Counted from the stretch's first letter, positions 25,120 through 34,814 are shown. The stretch is 64,000 nucleotides of DNA from Syntrophomonas sp. (GCA_016841875.1 JAENYG010000016.1:27980-91979); one strand, 5' to 3'. Program-made: numbers and translations. Notes: generated by a model not told the origin, from the letters alone.

Positions 25120-26466
25120 ATGAGTACATATGCAAGCGAATACAAGAGTAAACTGCGTACTGCAGATGAAGCAGTAAAGGTTGTCAAATCAGGTGACCAG
25201 GTTTCTTATGGCCATTTTGCCATGGCTCCCAAAGCATTAGATGCAGCTCTGGCTAAAAGAGCGGGTGAGGTAAGCGATGTTAGGATCAAAGCTGTTATGC
25301 CGCTTTTTGTACCCCAACCAGTTCTAGCCGATCCACAGAAAAAGTCTTTTACCTATTCTAGCGGACATTTCAGTCCTTTCGATAGGAAACTAGCGGAAAA
25401 GAGCCTTTCCTACTATGTTCCCAGCAACTTCGGATTCACCCCGTTTATTGCCAGAAGAGGGTGGTCTAAGCCTTCTGATGTATTGATGATCATGACCACG
25501 CCCATGGATAAGGATGGTTTTTTTAACTTCAGTACCTCTTGTTCAGAGACTATGGCTTTGTGTGAAATGGCTCAGCATATCATCGTTGAAGTCAATGAAA
25601 AAGCTCCCCTGGCTTTAGGAGGGGAACAAAATTGCATTCATATCTCCAGGATTGACGGTATTGTAGAAAATACCGAACCAATATTTACCCTTCCAGCAGA
25701 GTTCGAAGCTTCAGAAGAAGAGAAAAGAATCGCCGAGCATATAATCTCCAAAATCGAGGATGGAGCCTGTCTGCAATTTGGTATCGGTGGTCTGCCCAGC
25801 GTGATAGGTAAATTGATCGCTGAAAGTGATCTCAAGGATTTAGGCATCCATTCAGAAATGATGGCTGATTGTTTCGTTGATCTGTATGAACAAGGAAAGA
25901 TAACCGGTAATAAAAAGAATGTTGATAAAGGCAGAATGACCTATACCTTTGCAGTAGGGTCTCAGAGATTATATGATTTCATAGACAATAATCCCGCTTG
26001 TGCATCTTATCCGGTAGATTTGATCAATATGCCGGCCAGGATTGCCATGAATGACAAACAGATAGCTATTAATAATGCGGTGCAGGTAGATCTTTATGGT
26101 CAGGTAAATTCAGAATCATCCGGGTTTAAAAATATTTCGGGAACTGGTGGACAGCTTGAATTTACGCTGGGGGCTGAATGGTCCAAAGGCGGCGCCTCCT
26201 TCATATGTATGACATCCACGACTATTAAAGGTGGAGAAAGAGTATCGAGAATTGTTCCCTATTTCAGCCCGGGTACTATAGTTACATGTCCCAGAGGCTG
26301 TGTATCCAATATAGTAACTGAGTTTGGCATTGCTAATATGATGGGTAAACCGACTTATGAGCGGGCAGAACTGTTGATCGATATAGCCCATCCAGACTTC
26401 AGGGATGATTTGATTAAAGCAGCCAGCGAGCAGAGAATATGGACCAGAACTAATAAGATAGGTTAA
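25120..26466 (+). CDS. Acetyl-CoA:butyrate / 4-hydroxybutyrate-type CoA-transferase
   Basis: A 448-residue family I CoA-transferase of the acetyl-CoA hydrolase/transferase group. It would exchange CoA between acetyl-CoA and a short-chain acid such as butyrate, thereby activating the substrate for beta-oxidation. The likely catalytic Glu246 is in [12 protein letters not shown]; the CoA-binding GIGGLPSV loop and the [13 protein letters not shown] segment are conserved. ATG 25120 is favoured (AGGAGG 9 bases upstream) over GTG 25114, which is only 3 bases away. A sigma-54 promoter and an activator dyad lie upstream and a strong terminator downstream, so it is a single-gene unit of the regulon. 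Confidence 0.9.
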   Translation: MSTYASEYKSKLRTADEAVKVVKSGDQVSYGHFAMAPKALDAALAKRAGEVSDVRIKAVMPLFVPQPVLADPQKKSFTYSSGHFSPFDRKLAEKSLSYYVPSNFGFTPFIARRGWSKPSDVLMIMTTPMDKDGFFNFSTSCSETMALCEMAQHIIVEVNEKAPLALGGEQNCIHISRIDGIVENTEPIFTLPAEFEASEEEKRIAEHIISKIEDGACLQFGIGGLPSVIGKLIAESDLKDLGIHSEMMADCFVDLYEQGKITGNKKNVDKGRMTYTFAVGSQRLYDFIDNNPACASYPVDLINMPARIAMNDKQIAINNAVQVDLYGQVNSESSGFKNISGTGGQLEFTLGAEWSKGGASFICMTSTTIKGGERVSRIVPYFSPGTIVTCPRGCVSNIVTEFGIANMMGKPTYERAELLIDIAHPDFRDDLIKAASEQRIWTRTNKIG

Positions 26467-26547
26467 AAGACTACCTGATTGTTCTTTTTAATAAATCCTG
26501 CGGCAGATCTCATTGATCAGCTGTACTCGTCATGTGGAAACAAACCA

Positions 26548-26576
26548 AAACCCCGGAGCAAAAGCTCCGGGGTTTT
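26548..26576. terminator. Bidirectional terminator
   Basis: Perfect stem AAACCCCGGAGC / GCTCCGGGGTTT around an AAAA loop, with A and T tracts on both sides. It serves the CoA-transferase and the convergent MBL gene. Confidence 0.92.
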
Positions 26577-26588
26577 TAGCCTTTGTGG

Positions 26589-27503
26589 TTAGGCCTGCCG
26601 GAAGATATCTGGCTGTATCTCTACTACTGCTCCCAATTCCATTAAATGCTGCAGATGATGATACATGTATATTCTTTCCCATAAATCTTCCCAAAAAAAT
26701 ATCCTCCGATTAAAAGACAGGTGATACTGGGCCAGCTGCTCTAAAGTATGAGGTTCCTTCAACAAATCATATATCTGCTCTTCCCGGTCCAGCATAACCC
26801 GCAGATAGGTATCCAAACTCTGTCCGATGTTCTCAGTCAACGGCCGGCGATGAGATGATGCGAAGATGTGAGGATCAATTTCTTTTATAAGCTGCACCGA
26901 GTTAATGAACTGCCCCACATTTGAGCAAACATCTCCATACCATGGGCCGCCCCGGGTAGTATCAATATCACCTGCAAATAGTATTCCTTCTTTTTCGAAG
27001 TAGAATCCATAATGACCCATACAATGTCCCGGCAGGTGCACCGCCGTAAACCGTATTCCCCGTCCTAGATCGAATTGCTGCCTATCAGTAAATGTTCCAG
27101 CTAGATCTAATTTTACGAAGCCAGGCCGTCCGGGAATATCCTTAGAGATTGGTAATGTATTATTTTCAGGCAGCGCCTTATCTCCCATAAATCTCTTCCA
27201 CAAACTAAGTCCCCTTAGCTTTAAATAATTTTCCTCACTGCGATATGATTGTTCCTCTTCCTGGCCTGCATAGAGCCGAGTATCATTAAAAAGTACCCCA
27301 CAATGGGTATGATCAGGATGGTTATGAGTAAGCATTCCAATATCTACCGAGTTCTTATCGATTTCTTCAAAGGCTTTGATCCCAGCTCCAAAATCTATGA
27401 CAGCCCTTTGCTCTCCCTCTATGTACATACATATACAATAGGGGAAAAAGTTTGGCGCATCTGGCATTAAAACTGAAATTCCTTGTGCCAAAGGCATCAA
27501 CAT
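26589..27503 (-). CDS. MBL-fold metallo-hydrolase
   Basis: A 304-residue metallo-beta-lactamase-fold hydrolase. The zinc motif is His60-x-His62-x-Asp64-His65 (LTHNHPDHTHCG); the later ligands are in LPGHCMGHYGF, FAGDIDTTRGG and SSHRRP. The C-terminal ~70 residues form a helical, winged-helix-like region seen in several LACTB2-type members. The substrate is unknown; such enzymes cleave thioesters, RNA or phosphodiesters, and a thioesterase role next to CoA genes is possible but unproven. GAGGGGG precedes the ATG. It is monocistronic, and the region before it (27504-27692) is AT-rich. Confidence 0.85.
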   Translation of the reverse strand: MLMPLAQGISVLMPDAPNFFPYCICMYIEGEQRAVIDFGAGIKAFEEIDKNSVDIGMLTHNHPDHTHCGVLFNDTRLYAGQEEEQSYRSEENYLKLRGLSLWKRFMGDKALPENNTLPISKDIPGRPGFVKLDLAGTFTDRQQFDLGRGIRFTAVHLPGHCMGHYGFYFEKEGILFAGDIDTTRGGPWYGDVCSNVGQFINSVQLIKEIDPHIFASSHRRPLTENIGQSLDTYLRVMLDREEQIYDLLKEPHTLEQLAQYHLSFNRRIFFWEDLWERIYMYHHLQHLMELGAVVEIQPDIFRQA

Positions 27504-27692
27504 CTTTATTGCCCCCTCACAAAATTATATTATTAAGTTTATTCAAAAAAAAATGCTTTTTACGTAATATTAATATTTTATCATTTATTAACGCGGTGTT
27601 GCGGGTATAATATAAATTTTTTCTCTAAAAATTGTCAAAAAAGTATCCCTGCTGATTAGAGGGATGAGGTTAAACTCTTTTCGTTAGTATGA

Positions 27693-28118
27693 TCAATCGT
27701 CGTGACTATGGTCTAATAGGTTTAACATATGTTCATAGGGTCTGCGGCGGCTATTTCTCAATACTTCCCCTAGCTGGGATTCAATGCTGTGGACCTTTCT
27801 GATAATCCTGGCTATTTCAATGGTCCTGATATCAATACTGCTGATCTGCCTGCTGTTATCCAACAGGCTCTCCAGGTTGGCATCCATTTCAAGCAATCTC
27901 ATGTCGAGCAGCCTATGGACTTTTTCGACTGCTGCCGTATTGCTTTGAACCTGTGATATAAGTTCTCTATTTATGGTTTGGATTTCAGTCCTGGATATTC
28001 TGCGCAGCTCATGGTACTGCTTATTGGCCCAGGCATCAACCAGCTTAATAATGACTATACTACAGCCAATCAGGGCCAGAACAGCAATAGCTAATTCCTG
28101 CCAGTTAATCTCGGTCAT
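27693..28118 (-). CDS. Single-pass membrane protein with coiled coil
   Basis: About 141 residues: a hydrophobic segment at about residues 9-27 (AIAVLALIGCSIVIIKLVDAW), then a long heptad-like region (TEIQTINRELISQVQSN...VEKVHRLLDMRLLEM) that should form a cytoplasmic or external coiled coil. A longer frame opens at 28211, but GAGGAG lies 9 bases upstream of ATG 28118 and the longer N-terminus looks uncharacteristic. I do not recognise the family; small phage-holin-like and cell-division-associated coiled-coil proteins share this plan. No operon partner. Confidence 0.55.
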   Translation of the reverse strand: MTEINWQELAIAVLALIGCSIVIIKLVDAWANKQYHELRRISRTEIQTINRELISQVQSNTAAVEKVHRLLDMRLLEMDANLESLLDNSRQISSIDIRTIEIARIIRKVHSIESQLGEVLRNSRRRPYEHMLNLLDHSHDD

Positions 28119-28353
28119 GTTCCACAGCTCCTCTTCCATTATTTTACACAACACATTATATTCTGGGAGCTTCCTGATTGGTACTCGAAAAAGAAAAGAC
28201 CGGTTGTCCATCCCGATCCCATTAAGAATAACTTCCTATGTTTTTGCACATTATCAACAATTTATCCACAACCTGTGACTTTGTTCATGTTCTTTTTTGC
28301 TCCTAAGGTCACGTTAAGTCATGAGGACGTTTCTGTTGACACACCCATGCACC

Positions 28354-29367
28354 CTAGTGAGCCTGATCCAGGTCACCTGGCGTGAAGGAAGACTCTAATA
28401 TCTCAACTGCTTTACTATAATCTTCAGATTTATCTTTAGGGTAAGAGAAAATAAAGGTATTCTGACTCTCGGCGCCGGCAAAGCTCTTCTGGTAATATAC
28501 TGTATCATCTTCCAGCCAGGATAATACAAAATAGTTATCTTCCAGTACGGTATAAGTTATTTCTCCTTCTATGGTATTCATCCAATCTAAATAAAGATCT
28601 TTGATCTCTTCTTCTAACACCAGGTTGGAGCCGAATACCGTCAGGCTTATTACACCATCATTAGAGGTAAAGGCCTGTCCGTCGCCATTGGCCGGCATCC
28701 GATTAGGGTTCAATTCCTGCGGGTAATATATATAGAAGCCATACCTGCTGTTGGTGTAAACATAATACCCTTCATATCCAGGCGCAGCTTCTCTATTCAT
28801 AAAATACACCTCTGGTTCTCCGGTATCTTCATCCGCTGTGAGCTGCCCGGTCAATGTATTAGTTTCGCTGCTGCTTTGAAACATATTATCTCGATCTCCC
28901 AGGAGTATACACCGATTAAATATACCCAGCACTTTAACATCACCCAGAATTGTATTTTCATAGATGCCAAAAATATGATAATTCCTGTAAACCGATCCTG
29001 AGTCGATAATACTTTCTGGAACTATAGCTGCCATACCTTTTGAAATGGGGTTATTCTCACTGGCCTGAACCATCTGCTGTTTGGTATAGTAGATAAAATC
29101 TTCTCTCCCTGGATTAGTGAAGAACATCAGCATTAATATGAGCGGAATGACGGCCGTAGATGCCCATAAGCTGCCCTTGATATATTCACCGCTTTCTCTT
29201 TTTTCCTCTTCCGCGGTATCGTCAACCCGTATCCCTCGTTCATTTAAAACCATCCCCACCGCTTTTATAAGCTCCTCCGGGTAATCATTCCGATTGCCCT
29301 GGTATATCAAAATGAGCTCCTCTTCAGGCTTATCCTTAATTTTTTCATATATCTCTTCAAAATCCAT
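28354..29367 (-). CDS. Hypothetical membrane-anchored protein, 337 residues
   Basis: Domain plan: an acidic helical N-terminus (MDFEEIYEKIKDKPEEELIL, about 1-55), one membrane segment (about 66-84; STAVIPLILMLMFF), then a large region probably outside the cell. That region's last third (YYVYTNSRYGFYIYYPQELNPNRMP...DGVISLTVFGSN) resembles the PsbP-like/DUF-type fold found in secreted Firmicute proteins. The start follows GGGGGTG at 29367; a longer frame to 29406 lacks a site. No catalytic motif is visible. It lies next to REP cluster 5 and no partner is evident. Confidence 0.6.
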   Translation of the reverse strand: MDFEEIYEKIKDKPEEELILIYQGNRNDYPEELIKAVGMVLNERGIRVDDTAEEEKRESGEYIKGSLWASTAVIPLILMLMFFTNPGREDFIYYTKQQMVQASENNPISKGMAAIVPESIIDSGSVYRNYHIFGIYENTILGDVKVLGIFNRCILLGDRDNMFQSSSETNTLTGQLTADEDTGEPEVYFMNREAAPGYEGYYVYTNSRYGFYIYYPQELNPNRMPANGDGQAFTSNDGVISLTVFGSNLVLEEEIKDLYLDWMNTIEGEITYTVLEDNYFVLSWLEDDTVYYQKSFAGAESQNTFIFSYPKDKSEDYSKAVEILESSFTPGDLDQAH

Positions 29368-29394
29368 ACTTATGCACCCCCTTTGTATATATTC

Positions 29395-30070
29395 GTCCCC
29401 GCCCACTACATTCCTGCTCTATACGGGGACATTCCTATATTCAGGGACATTCCTGCAACTAAGTTCTCCCGGCAGGTGTGTCCCTGTTCCTTAGCTGCAG
29501 GTGTGTCCCCTGTCCTTGACCGGGGAAACCGGGGGACTGTCACCTCTGTCCTGCGTCAGCGGGACCGGGGGACTGTCCCCTCTGTTTCCCGTTTGGCGTC
29601 AGCCAAACTAATATACCCAGGGACATTCCTGCAACCAAGTTCTCCCAGCAGGTGTGTCCCTGTTCCTTGACCAGAGAATGTCACAATAATGCCCCACCTT
29701 CTTTTAATTCACTAAGCTATCACCTTAGTCCTTAGCGGAAGGTGTGTCCCCTGTCCTTGACTACTTCAGGAAGGTGTGTCCCTGTCCTTGACCGGGGAAA
29801 CCGGGGGACTGTCACCTCTGTCCTGCGTCAGCGGGACCGGGGGACTGTCCCCTCTGTTTCCCGTTTGGCGTCAGCCAAACTAATATACCCAGGGACATTC
29901 CTGCAACCAAGTTCTCCCAGCAGGTGTGTCCCTGTTCCTTGACCAGAGAATGTCACAATAATGCCCCACCTTCTTTTAATTCACTAAGCTATCACCTTAG
30001 TCCTTAGCGGAAGGTGTGTCCCTGTTCCTTGACCAGAGAATCTCACAATAATTGCCCCACCTTCTTTCTT
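29395..30070 (-). repeat. REP-like repeat cluster 5, largest in the window
   Basis: Two GGGGGACTGTCCCC / CCCGTTTGGCGTCAGCC cores, five or more GGTGTGTCCC and GGGACATTCC units, and three copies of the ~90-bp unit first seen at 12.7-13.0 kb (here inverted: CACAATAATGCCCCACC, CTTTTAATTCACTAAGC). The cluster fills the gap between an unknown membrane protein and the double nitrilase gene. Confidence 0.8.
29511..30022. repeat. Perfect 240-bp direct repeat
   Basis: Positions 29511-29750 and 29783-30022 are identical base for base as I read them, with a period of 272 bp and a 32-bp spacer (29751-29782). The unit contains a whole REP core plus flanking motifs. Perfect identity means a very recent duplication or gene conversion. 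Confidence 0.85.
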
Positions 30071-30191
30071 GAAGGAAATAGCAACTTGGAGTTGAATATT
30101 TAAAAGCAACAGATAAAAAAGATAATCCTCACCTGAGATGTTAAAATATGGTAGCAGTCGATAGAATAATATGGTTAAGAGGTACGACGAT

Positions 30192-32081
30192 ATGCCAACA
30201 GTTCAAAAACATATGCTATCTTATCAACCTAAAAGAATAAGTTCGGATGGCATTATTAAAGTCTCTCTCATTCAAGAGCAATACCCTAAACAGCTTATCG
30301 GCAGACGGGCGGGAGAGGGGCTCTATGTAGGGAGGATCAACATTGGTGATAACCCTCAAGAATCCCGGGAATTTGTTCGCAAGATGATGGACAATATTCC
30401 CATGAATACAGATATCGCAGTTGTATCTGAACACCCTGGCAATTCGGCTTCTCTAGATCTTTTTCAAAAACAGTCTGATGAACACAAACAGTTAATTATT
30501 GCTCGGTTGGGCTATCATTTGCATGAAGCTAGCCATCAGATATATAATTCCGTAGCGGTAGTAATTCCTGATCACCAACCCATCCTGGTTGACCAGATTT
30601 CCTTTTCTGCCGAAGACCTCAAATTTCAAGCCGAGGGCACCCTACATCGGGGTACAGATATACACGTCTTTTCAACCCCTGTGGCAAATATTGGCGTAAT
30701 CAGCTGTCACGACTATACTCATGCAGATATCCTAAAGAAACTTTTTGAACACCATATCGAAGTTCTGATCGTATCTTCATTTAATCCGGCTACTCGATTA
30801 TTTATGCAGTATGCTCTGGCAGATATCCACCGCTTTTCCTGTTTTGTTATCCTATCTAATATTGCTAACTACGGTGGAAGCGGTGTTTTTGCCCCATTCC
30901 GATATAATGGGCCTAGACGTGCTTCCATGACCCTGGGTGGAGCCCTGGCCTATACCCAGGGTCAAACCAGGGCTTACCTGGAGGTAGATCTTCCTATTAC
31001 CGATCTGCGGAAACTTCGTAATGGCGAAAGCAGCGGGACTGATGTCTTCGAAGATGCTATGACCTGGACTCCGATTTACCCCAGCGAAGAATATCTAGCT
31101 CAGGGGGAACCAGATTTCAAACAGAAGCTGGAAGCGGATCACTTCTTGGAGACTATTGATCTAGAAAAGGCTGGTTATGTCACGGCCGCTCAAGATGAGC
31201 TGCAGATCGGTGTCGCCCATCTGCAATCGATGGATAAAGAAGACTATATTGACAACTATTACTGCATTTCCTGTTCCAGCAATGCTCCTGATTTTATCAA
31301 AAAGATACAAGCCCATCTGCAATTTCTGGTTGAAAAATTGGAGCGCACCGGTCAAAGGATTGATTTTCTAGTATTCCCGGAACTTTTTCTGCCTCTGACT
31401 GTGGAGACTGACTTGATGGCTTTTGCCAGAAGGTTTAACACCATTATCATAGGTGGAGTGGAATTTGACCCTCAACCCAATGATCTGGAAAGCCCGGAAA
31501 TGGCCCAGGGAGTTAATCGATGTTTTATCTACGTCCCTACTAAAACGGGAGATGTCAGGCGCTTCCAGTACGATAAACTGACCCGCTCCCAGTATGATGC
31601 ACGCACTCCTGCAGTGGGAGATAGTGGATGGGGATATTTTAAGATGACCCGGGGCAATAAGCTTATTCGTTTTGCCTGTGGTGATCACTGGTCCTTTGGT
31701 GTATTAATTTGTTATGATTACAGTCATTTTGATATTATCCATCGAATAAACCGGGATGCTGCATATCAAATGCCTCTAGAGATGTTGTTTGTCGTGGCCA
31801 GTAATCCAGACAGCCAGCTCTATGAACGCTGCTGTATTGCCGATAGCCATCGTTATTATCAATATATTATCATGTCTAATGTCAGCCAGTATGGTGGTAG
31901 TGGTGTTTTTGCCCCTATAAAAACTCAAGGCCACAGGCAAACTCTGTTCAGCGCAGGCATAGGAACAGAAGGCCTGTCTATAACAACTCTGGCCTTAAAG
32001 AATTTACAGGAGGCTAGAAAGGCCCAACAGATTTCACCCAGCAGTGATTTCCAGCACAAACCAGGCATTTTTCAAGCGTGA
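30192..32081 (+). CDS. Double nitrilase-domain (carbon-nitrogen hydrolase) protein
   Basis: A ~629-residue protein made of two nitrilase-superfamily domains in tandem (about 20-290 and 335-600). The second keeps the Glu-Lys-Cys triad: Glu397 (FPELFLP), Lys462 (QYDKLTRS), Cys507 (LICYDYSH). The first keeps Glu80 (SEHPGN) and Cys172 (ISCHDYTH), but its Lys aligns with Gln135 (DQISFSAED), so it is probably inactive. Both halves share the unusual stretch 'SN..(N/S)YGGSGVFAP'. ATG 30192 has AAGAGGT 8 bases upstream; ATG 30171 lacks a site. Nitrilase domains of this general sort also occur fused to defence reverse transcriptases (DRT type 1). The substrate is unknown, and the gene stands alone next to a REP cluster. 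Confidence 0.82.
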   Translation: MPTVQKHMLSYQPKRISSDGIIKVSLIQEQYPKQLIGRRAGEGLYVGRINIGDNPQESREFVRKMMDNIPMNTDIAVVSEHPGNSASLDLFQKQSDEHKQLIIARLGYHLHEASHQIYNSVAVVIPDHQPILVDQISFSAEDLKFQAEGTLHRGTDIHVFSTPVANIGVISCHDYTHADILKKLFEHHIEVLIVSSFNPATRLFMQYALADIHRFSCFVILSNIANYGGSGVFAPFRYNGPRRASMTLGGALAYTQGQTRAYLEVDLPITDLRKLRNGESSGTDVFEDAMTWTPIYPSEEYLAQGEPDFKQKLEADHFLETIDLEKAGYVTAAQDELQIGVAHLQSMDKEDYIDNYYCISCSSNAPDFIKKIQAHLQFLVEKLERTGQRIDFLVFPELFLPLTVETDLMAFARRFNTIIIGGVEFDPQPNDLESPEMAQGVNRCFIYVPTKTGDVRRFQYDKLTRSQYDARTPAVGDSGWGYFKMTRGNKLIRFACGDHWSFGVLICYDYSHFDIIHRINRDAAYQMPLEMLFVVASNPDSQLYERCCIADSHRYYQYIIMSNVSQYGGSGVFAPIKTQGHRQTLFSAGIGTEGLSITTLALKNLQEARKAQQISPSSDFQHKPGIFQA

Positions 32082-32252
32082 GGGAAGAAGCAAAAAGCAT
32101 CTGCCCCCCCCGTTATGCAGGGATGAGAGTACCGGAAATAATGGGATTAGCACGTTGAACGAATTGGGGGAATCTCATTAGATGCGAAAAAGAGCTGAAA
32201 GATTTCGCAGGTAATATCATCTGCTATATAGGGGTCAGTACCGACATTACTG

Positions 32253-33593
32253 CTAGTCATCTTCCCTCTCGGCAGCATTCTCCAGCCACCTGGCAGCGGC
32301 TTCCAACAAGCTTGCTTTTTGATTGGCCTCCGGTTTCCCTAGAACTATATCCAGCAGCCTATTGAGAACCGTACCGATCTCTTTTCCCGGCTGATATCCA
32401 ATAGCTATAAGGTCATTGCCATTCACAGCCAGGTCTTTGATGCTCAGAGCATTCTCGCTGGCCAGGATTTTCTCTGCCAACTGTTGGGTTCGGACAATGG
32501 CCGTGGTGCTGTAAGGTGCAGCCCCGGCTAAGATGTCTGCTCTCTGCAGGGTAAAAAGCTGGTCCAGGACCTCTTCCCCCACTCTGGCGATAAGCCTTCG
32601 AACAGCTCCTGGAGTCGGCTGCTCCAGCCTGCTCATATGCTCACTTACCAGGCGGGTGACCTTGCTTACCGTACTCCGGCTGAACTTCAGTCTGCTGAGT
32701 ACCTGCTCCGAAATATGGGTGCTTTCCAGCTGGTGTTGATAGAAGTGACCGATGCCTTCTTCACTGCAGGTAAAGGTAGCTGGTTTACCAATGTCATGCA
32801 GCAGTGCCGCCAACCTGATCTCCAGATGGGCCGGCACCTGGTCCAGTACTGCCAGAGTATGGCTGAAGACATCGCAGGTATGAGCAGGATTTTGCTGATC
32901 AAAACCTACGGTTGCCAGGATTTCTGGAATTATATATTCCATCAAGCCCATATCCACCAGCATTTTTATCCCCTGTCCAGGTCGATCCGAGAGCAGTATG
33001 CCCGCCAGTTCCTCCCGAATTCGCTCCACAGCGACGCCCTCCAGCAGAGGCCGGCAATCCGTTATGGCCCGGGGAAGATTTTCCCCTAATGTGAAATCCA
33101 GCACCGTGGATAGACGAACAGCCCGCAGCATACGCAGGGGATCTTCCTGAAAGCGTGCTACCGCTTGGTCCTGGGGCGAGCGAATCACTTTTCTTTTTAT
33201 ATCCTGCTTCCCGCCAAAGGGATCAAACACCTGCCCATCTGCATCGATGGCCATAGCATTTATGGTAAAGTCCCGCTGCAGCAGATCGCCCCGCAAGGAG
33301 CTCAACCAGTCCTCGTCACTTATGCAGCCGTCTTTACACCGACTAACTTCTACTTTTTCCTCATCCAGGAATACTACTACCGTTCCGTGTTTCTCTCCCA
33401 GTGGGAGAACTCTGGCAAAATAACCCATAATGTCCTGAACCTCCGCAGAACTCACCAGGTCAAAATCGGTGGGAGTACGACCCATGACCAGGTCACGAAC
33501 CGCTCCACCCACGATACTGGCCTGCTGACCATGAGACTGAATTTCCTGGAGGACAAAGTCAACATAATGAGGTATAGCATGTTTTATATCCAT
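32253..33593 (-). CDS. cca: CCA tRNA nucleotidyltransferase with HD domain
   Basis: A 446-residue enzyme that adds or repairs the 3' CCA of tRNAs. The nucleotidyltransferase core has SIVGGAVRDLVMGRTPTDFDLVSS (catalytic DxD), then LQRDFTINAMAID and DPLRMLRAVRL, the class II neck signatures. A C-terminal HD phosphohydrolase-type domain (LLHDIGKPATF; about 265) follows. The length fits the bacterial class II-HD form. GC content in this gene is visibly higher than around it. It is monocistronic and convergent with the nitrilase gene. Confidence 0.93.
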   Translation of the reverse strand: MDIKHAIPHYVDFVLQEIQSHGQQASIVGGAVRDLVMGRTPTDFDLVSSAEVQDIMGYFARVLPLGEKHGTVVVFLDEEKVEVSRCKDGCISDEDWLSSLRGDLLQRDFTINAMAIDADGQVFDPFGGKQDIKRKVIRSPQDQAVARFQEDPLRMLRAVRLSTVLDFTLGENLPRAITDCRPLLEGVAVERIREELAGILLSDRPGQGIKMLVDMGLMEYIIPEILATVGFDQQNPAHTCDVFSHTLAVLDQVPAHLEIRLAALLHDIGKPATFTCSEEGIGHFYQHQLESTHISEQVLSRLKFSRSTVSKVTRLVSEHMSRLEQPTPGAVRRLIARVGEEVLDQLFTLQRADILAGAAPYSTTAIVRTQQLAEKILASENALSIKDLAVNGNDLIAIGYQPGKEIGTVLNRLLDIVLGKPEANQKASLLEAAARWLENAAEREDD

Positions 33594-33783
33594 GTATTCG
33601 TCTCCCTGATACTAATTAGTGTTTAGGCAGCTTGACTTAATTTTGTTTATAGAATACAAAAGGATGGTTGAAAAGAAAGACAATTTGCTTAATTTGAAGA
33701 GTCCGAGCAGGAATCTTAAGTGAAAATAGGTAAACTAAAAACTTATAGGCTACAAGGCTGATATTGGATTTCCCAGTATCAGT

Positions 33784-34032
33784 CTAGGTTACTTTCTGCT
33801 GCATATCCGCAAAACAACTATCACATATGAATTTACCCTTATAGTTCTGTACCCCCTCTACATTGCCACAAAAAATACACCCCGGTGAATACTTCTGCAG
33901 TACAATTTTCTCACCGTCGGTAAGTATCTCCAGAGCATCTCTATCATCTATCCCCATCGTTCTGCGCAGTTCTATCGGAATCACTATCCGTCCCAGTTCA
34001 TCGATTTTCCTTACCACACCAGTTGATTTCAT
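33784..34032 (-). CDS. abrB: AbrB-family transition-state regulator with zinc knuckle
   Basis: An 82-residue DNA-binding protein. Residues 1-48 are a canonical swapped-hairpin AbrB domain (MKSTGVVRKIDELGRIVIPIELRRT). The C-terminal part has four Cys (52, 55, 70, 73; CIFCGN...FICDSC) in a zinc-knuckle arrangement found in many clostridial AbrB proteins in place of the Bacillus multimerisation tail. AGGAGG precedes the ATG. It would act as a global repressor of stationary-phase genes. It is monocistronic. Confidence 0.92.
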   Translation of the reverse strand: MKSTGVVRKIDELGRIVIPIELRRTMGIDDRDALEILTDGEKIVLQKYSPGCIFCGNVEGVQNYKGKFICDSCFADMQQKVT

Positions 34033-34214
34033 GCTTCAAACCTCCTTTTCACCCCGAGTATTCCAAAGAATATTGACCTTACAAGCAAGTTCACTTAGCA
34101 TGTTCCATATTATGGCTGTATATATAAAATATACCAATTTTTTTTAGGATTAGCAATATAGTGACAAATAGAAGTACAATATGATTAAATCGAGGTTTTG
34201 TACAGGGGAATGTT

Positions 34215-34814
34215 ATGAATAAACTGCAAGGATTTTACGAACTTAAAAAAATCGGAATTCCATCAGTTCCGTGGCAAGCTTTCACAGCCAACACGCATTT
34301 AGATTCGGACCTGCTTTGGACTATAAGAGTTGCAGCAGCAGAAGGAAACGACTTCAATCTCCCACGAGCGGTGGGAGTTTCTGCCCGGGAGGCTGTGAAT
34401 AAAGGCCTGGAATTCCTTAACGCTTTCCAGGAGCCAGATCTGGTAATATATTACCCATATTTCATTGCGCTCAAAAGCGGCACCATAAGCATACAGGAAC
34501 ACCGAACTATCATCGAAGCGGTCAATGAGGACCTGTGGAATTTGACAACCTCAGGCCGCCGTGATGTTACCATAATCATCGACCATAGCTCTGGCCAAAT
34601 ATCTAAATATGGTGATACCGCGTTTTTGGATGAAAACGAACTTGCAGAACTATTTAAATATCAAAGAATAATCCGGGCTCAAAATAAACAGCACCTGATT
34701 GGCAATACCACGATCATGGTCGAATGGAGTTATGCCATGAACTCCAGTATCGATCGGCAGCCCCGGGGGGATAAATACCTGGTGTTTTATGAATACCGGG
34801 TCTTAGCATACTAA
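34215..34814 (+). CDS. Hypothetical protein, 199 residues
   Basis: A soluble protein I cannot place in a family. The N-terminus (LQGFYELKKIGIPSVPW) has the look of an ATP-grasp or carboxylate-amine-ligase opening, but no nucleotide-binding loop follows. The middle has PDLVIYYPYFIALKSGTI, and the C-terminus WSYAMNSSIDRQPRGDKYLVFYEYR. GGGGAATGTT precedes the ATG. It is separated from the decayed MerR gene by about 120 bases. Composition is like that of neighbouring genes, so I take it as a real gene. Confidence 0.6.
   Translation: MNKLQGFYELKKIGIPSVPWQAFTANTHLDSDLLWTIRVAAAEGNDFNLPRAVGVSAREAVNKGLEFLNAFQEPDLVIYYPYFIALKSGTISIQEHRTIIEAVNEDLWNLTTSGRRDVTIIIDHSSGQISKYGDTAFLDENELAELFKYQRIIRAQNKQHLIGNTTIMVEWSYAMNSSIDRQPRGDKYLVFYEYRVLAY

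Noticed and set aside
29294..29942. Reading frames across REP cluster 5 with repeated peptides such as RGTVPSVSRLASA
   Set aside because: They are translations of the repeats themselves; identical peptides arise at every cluster and none has a ribosome binding site.
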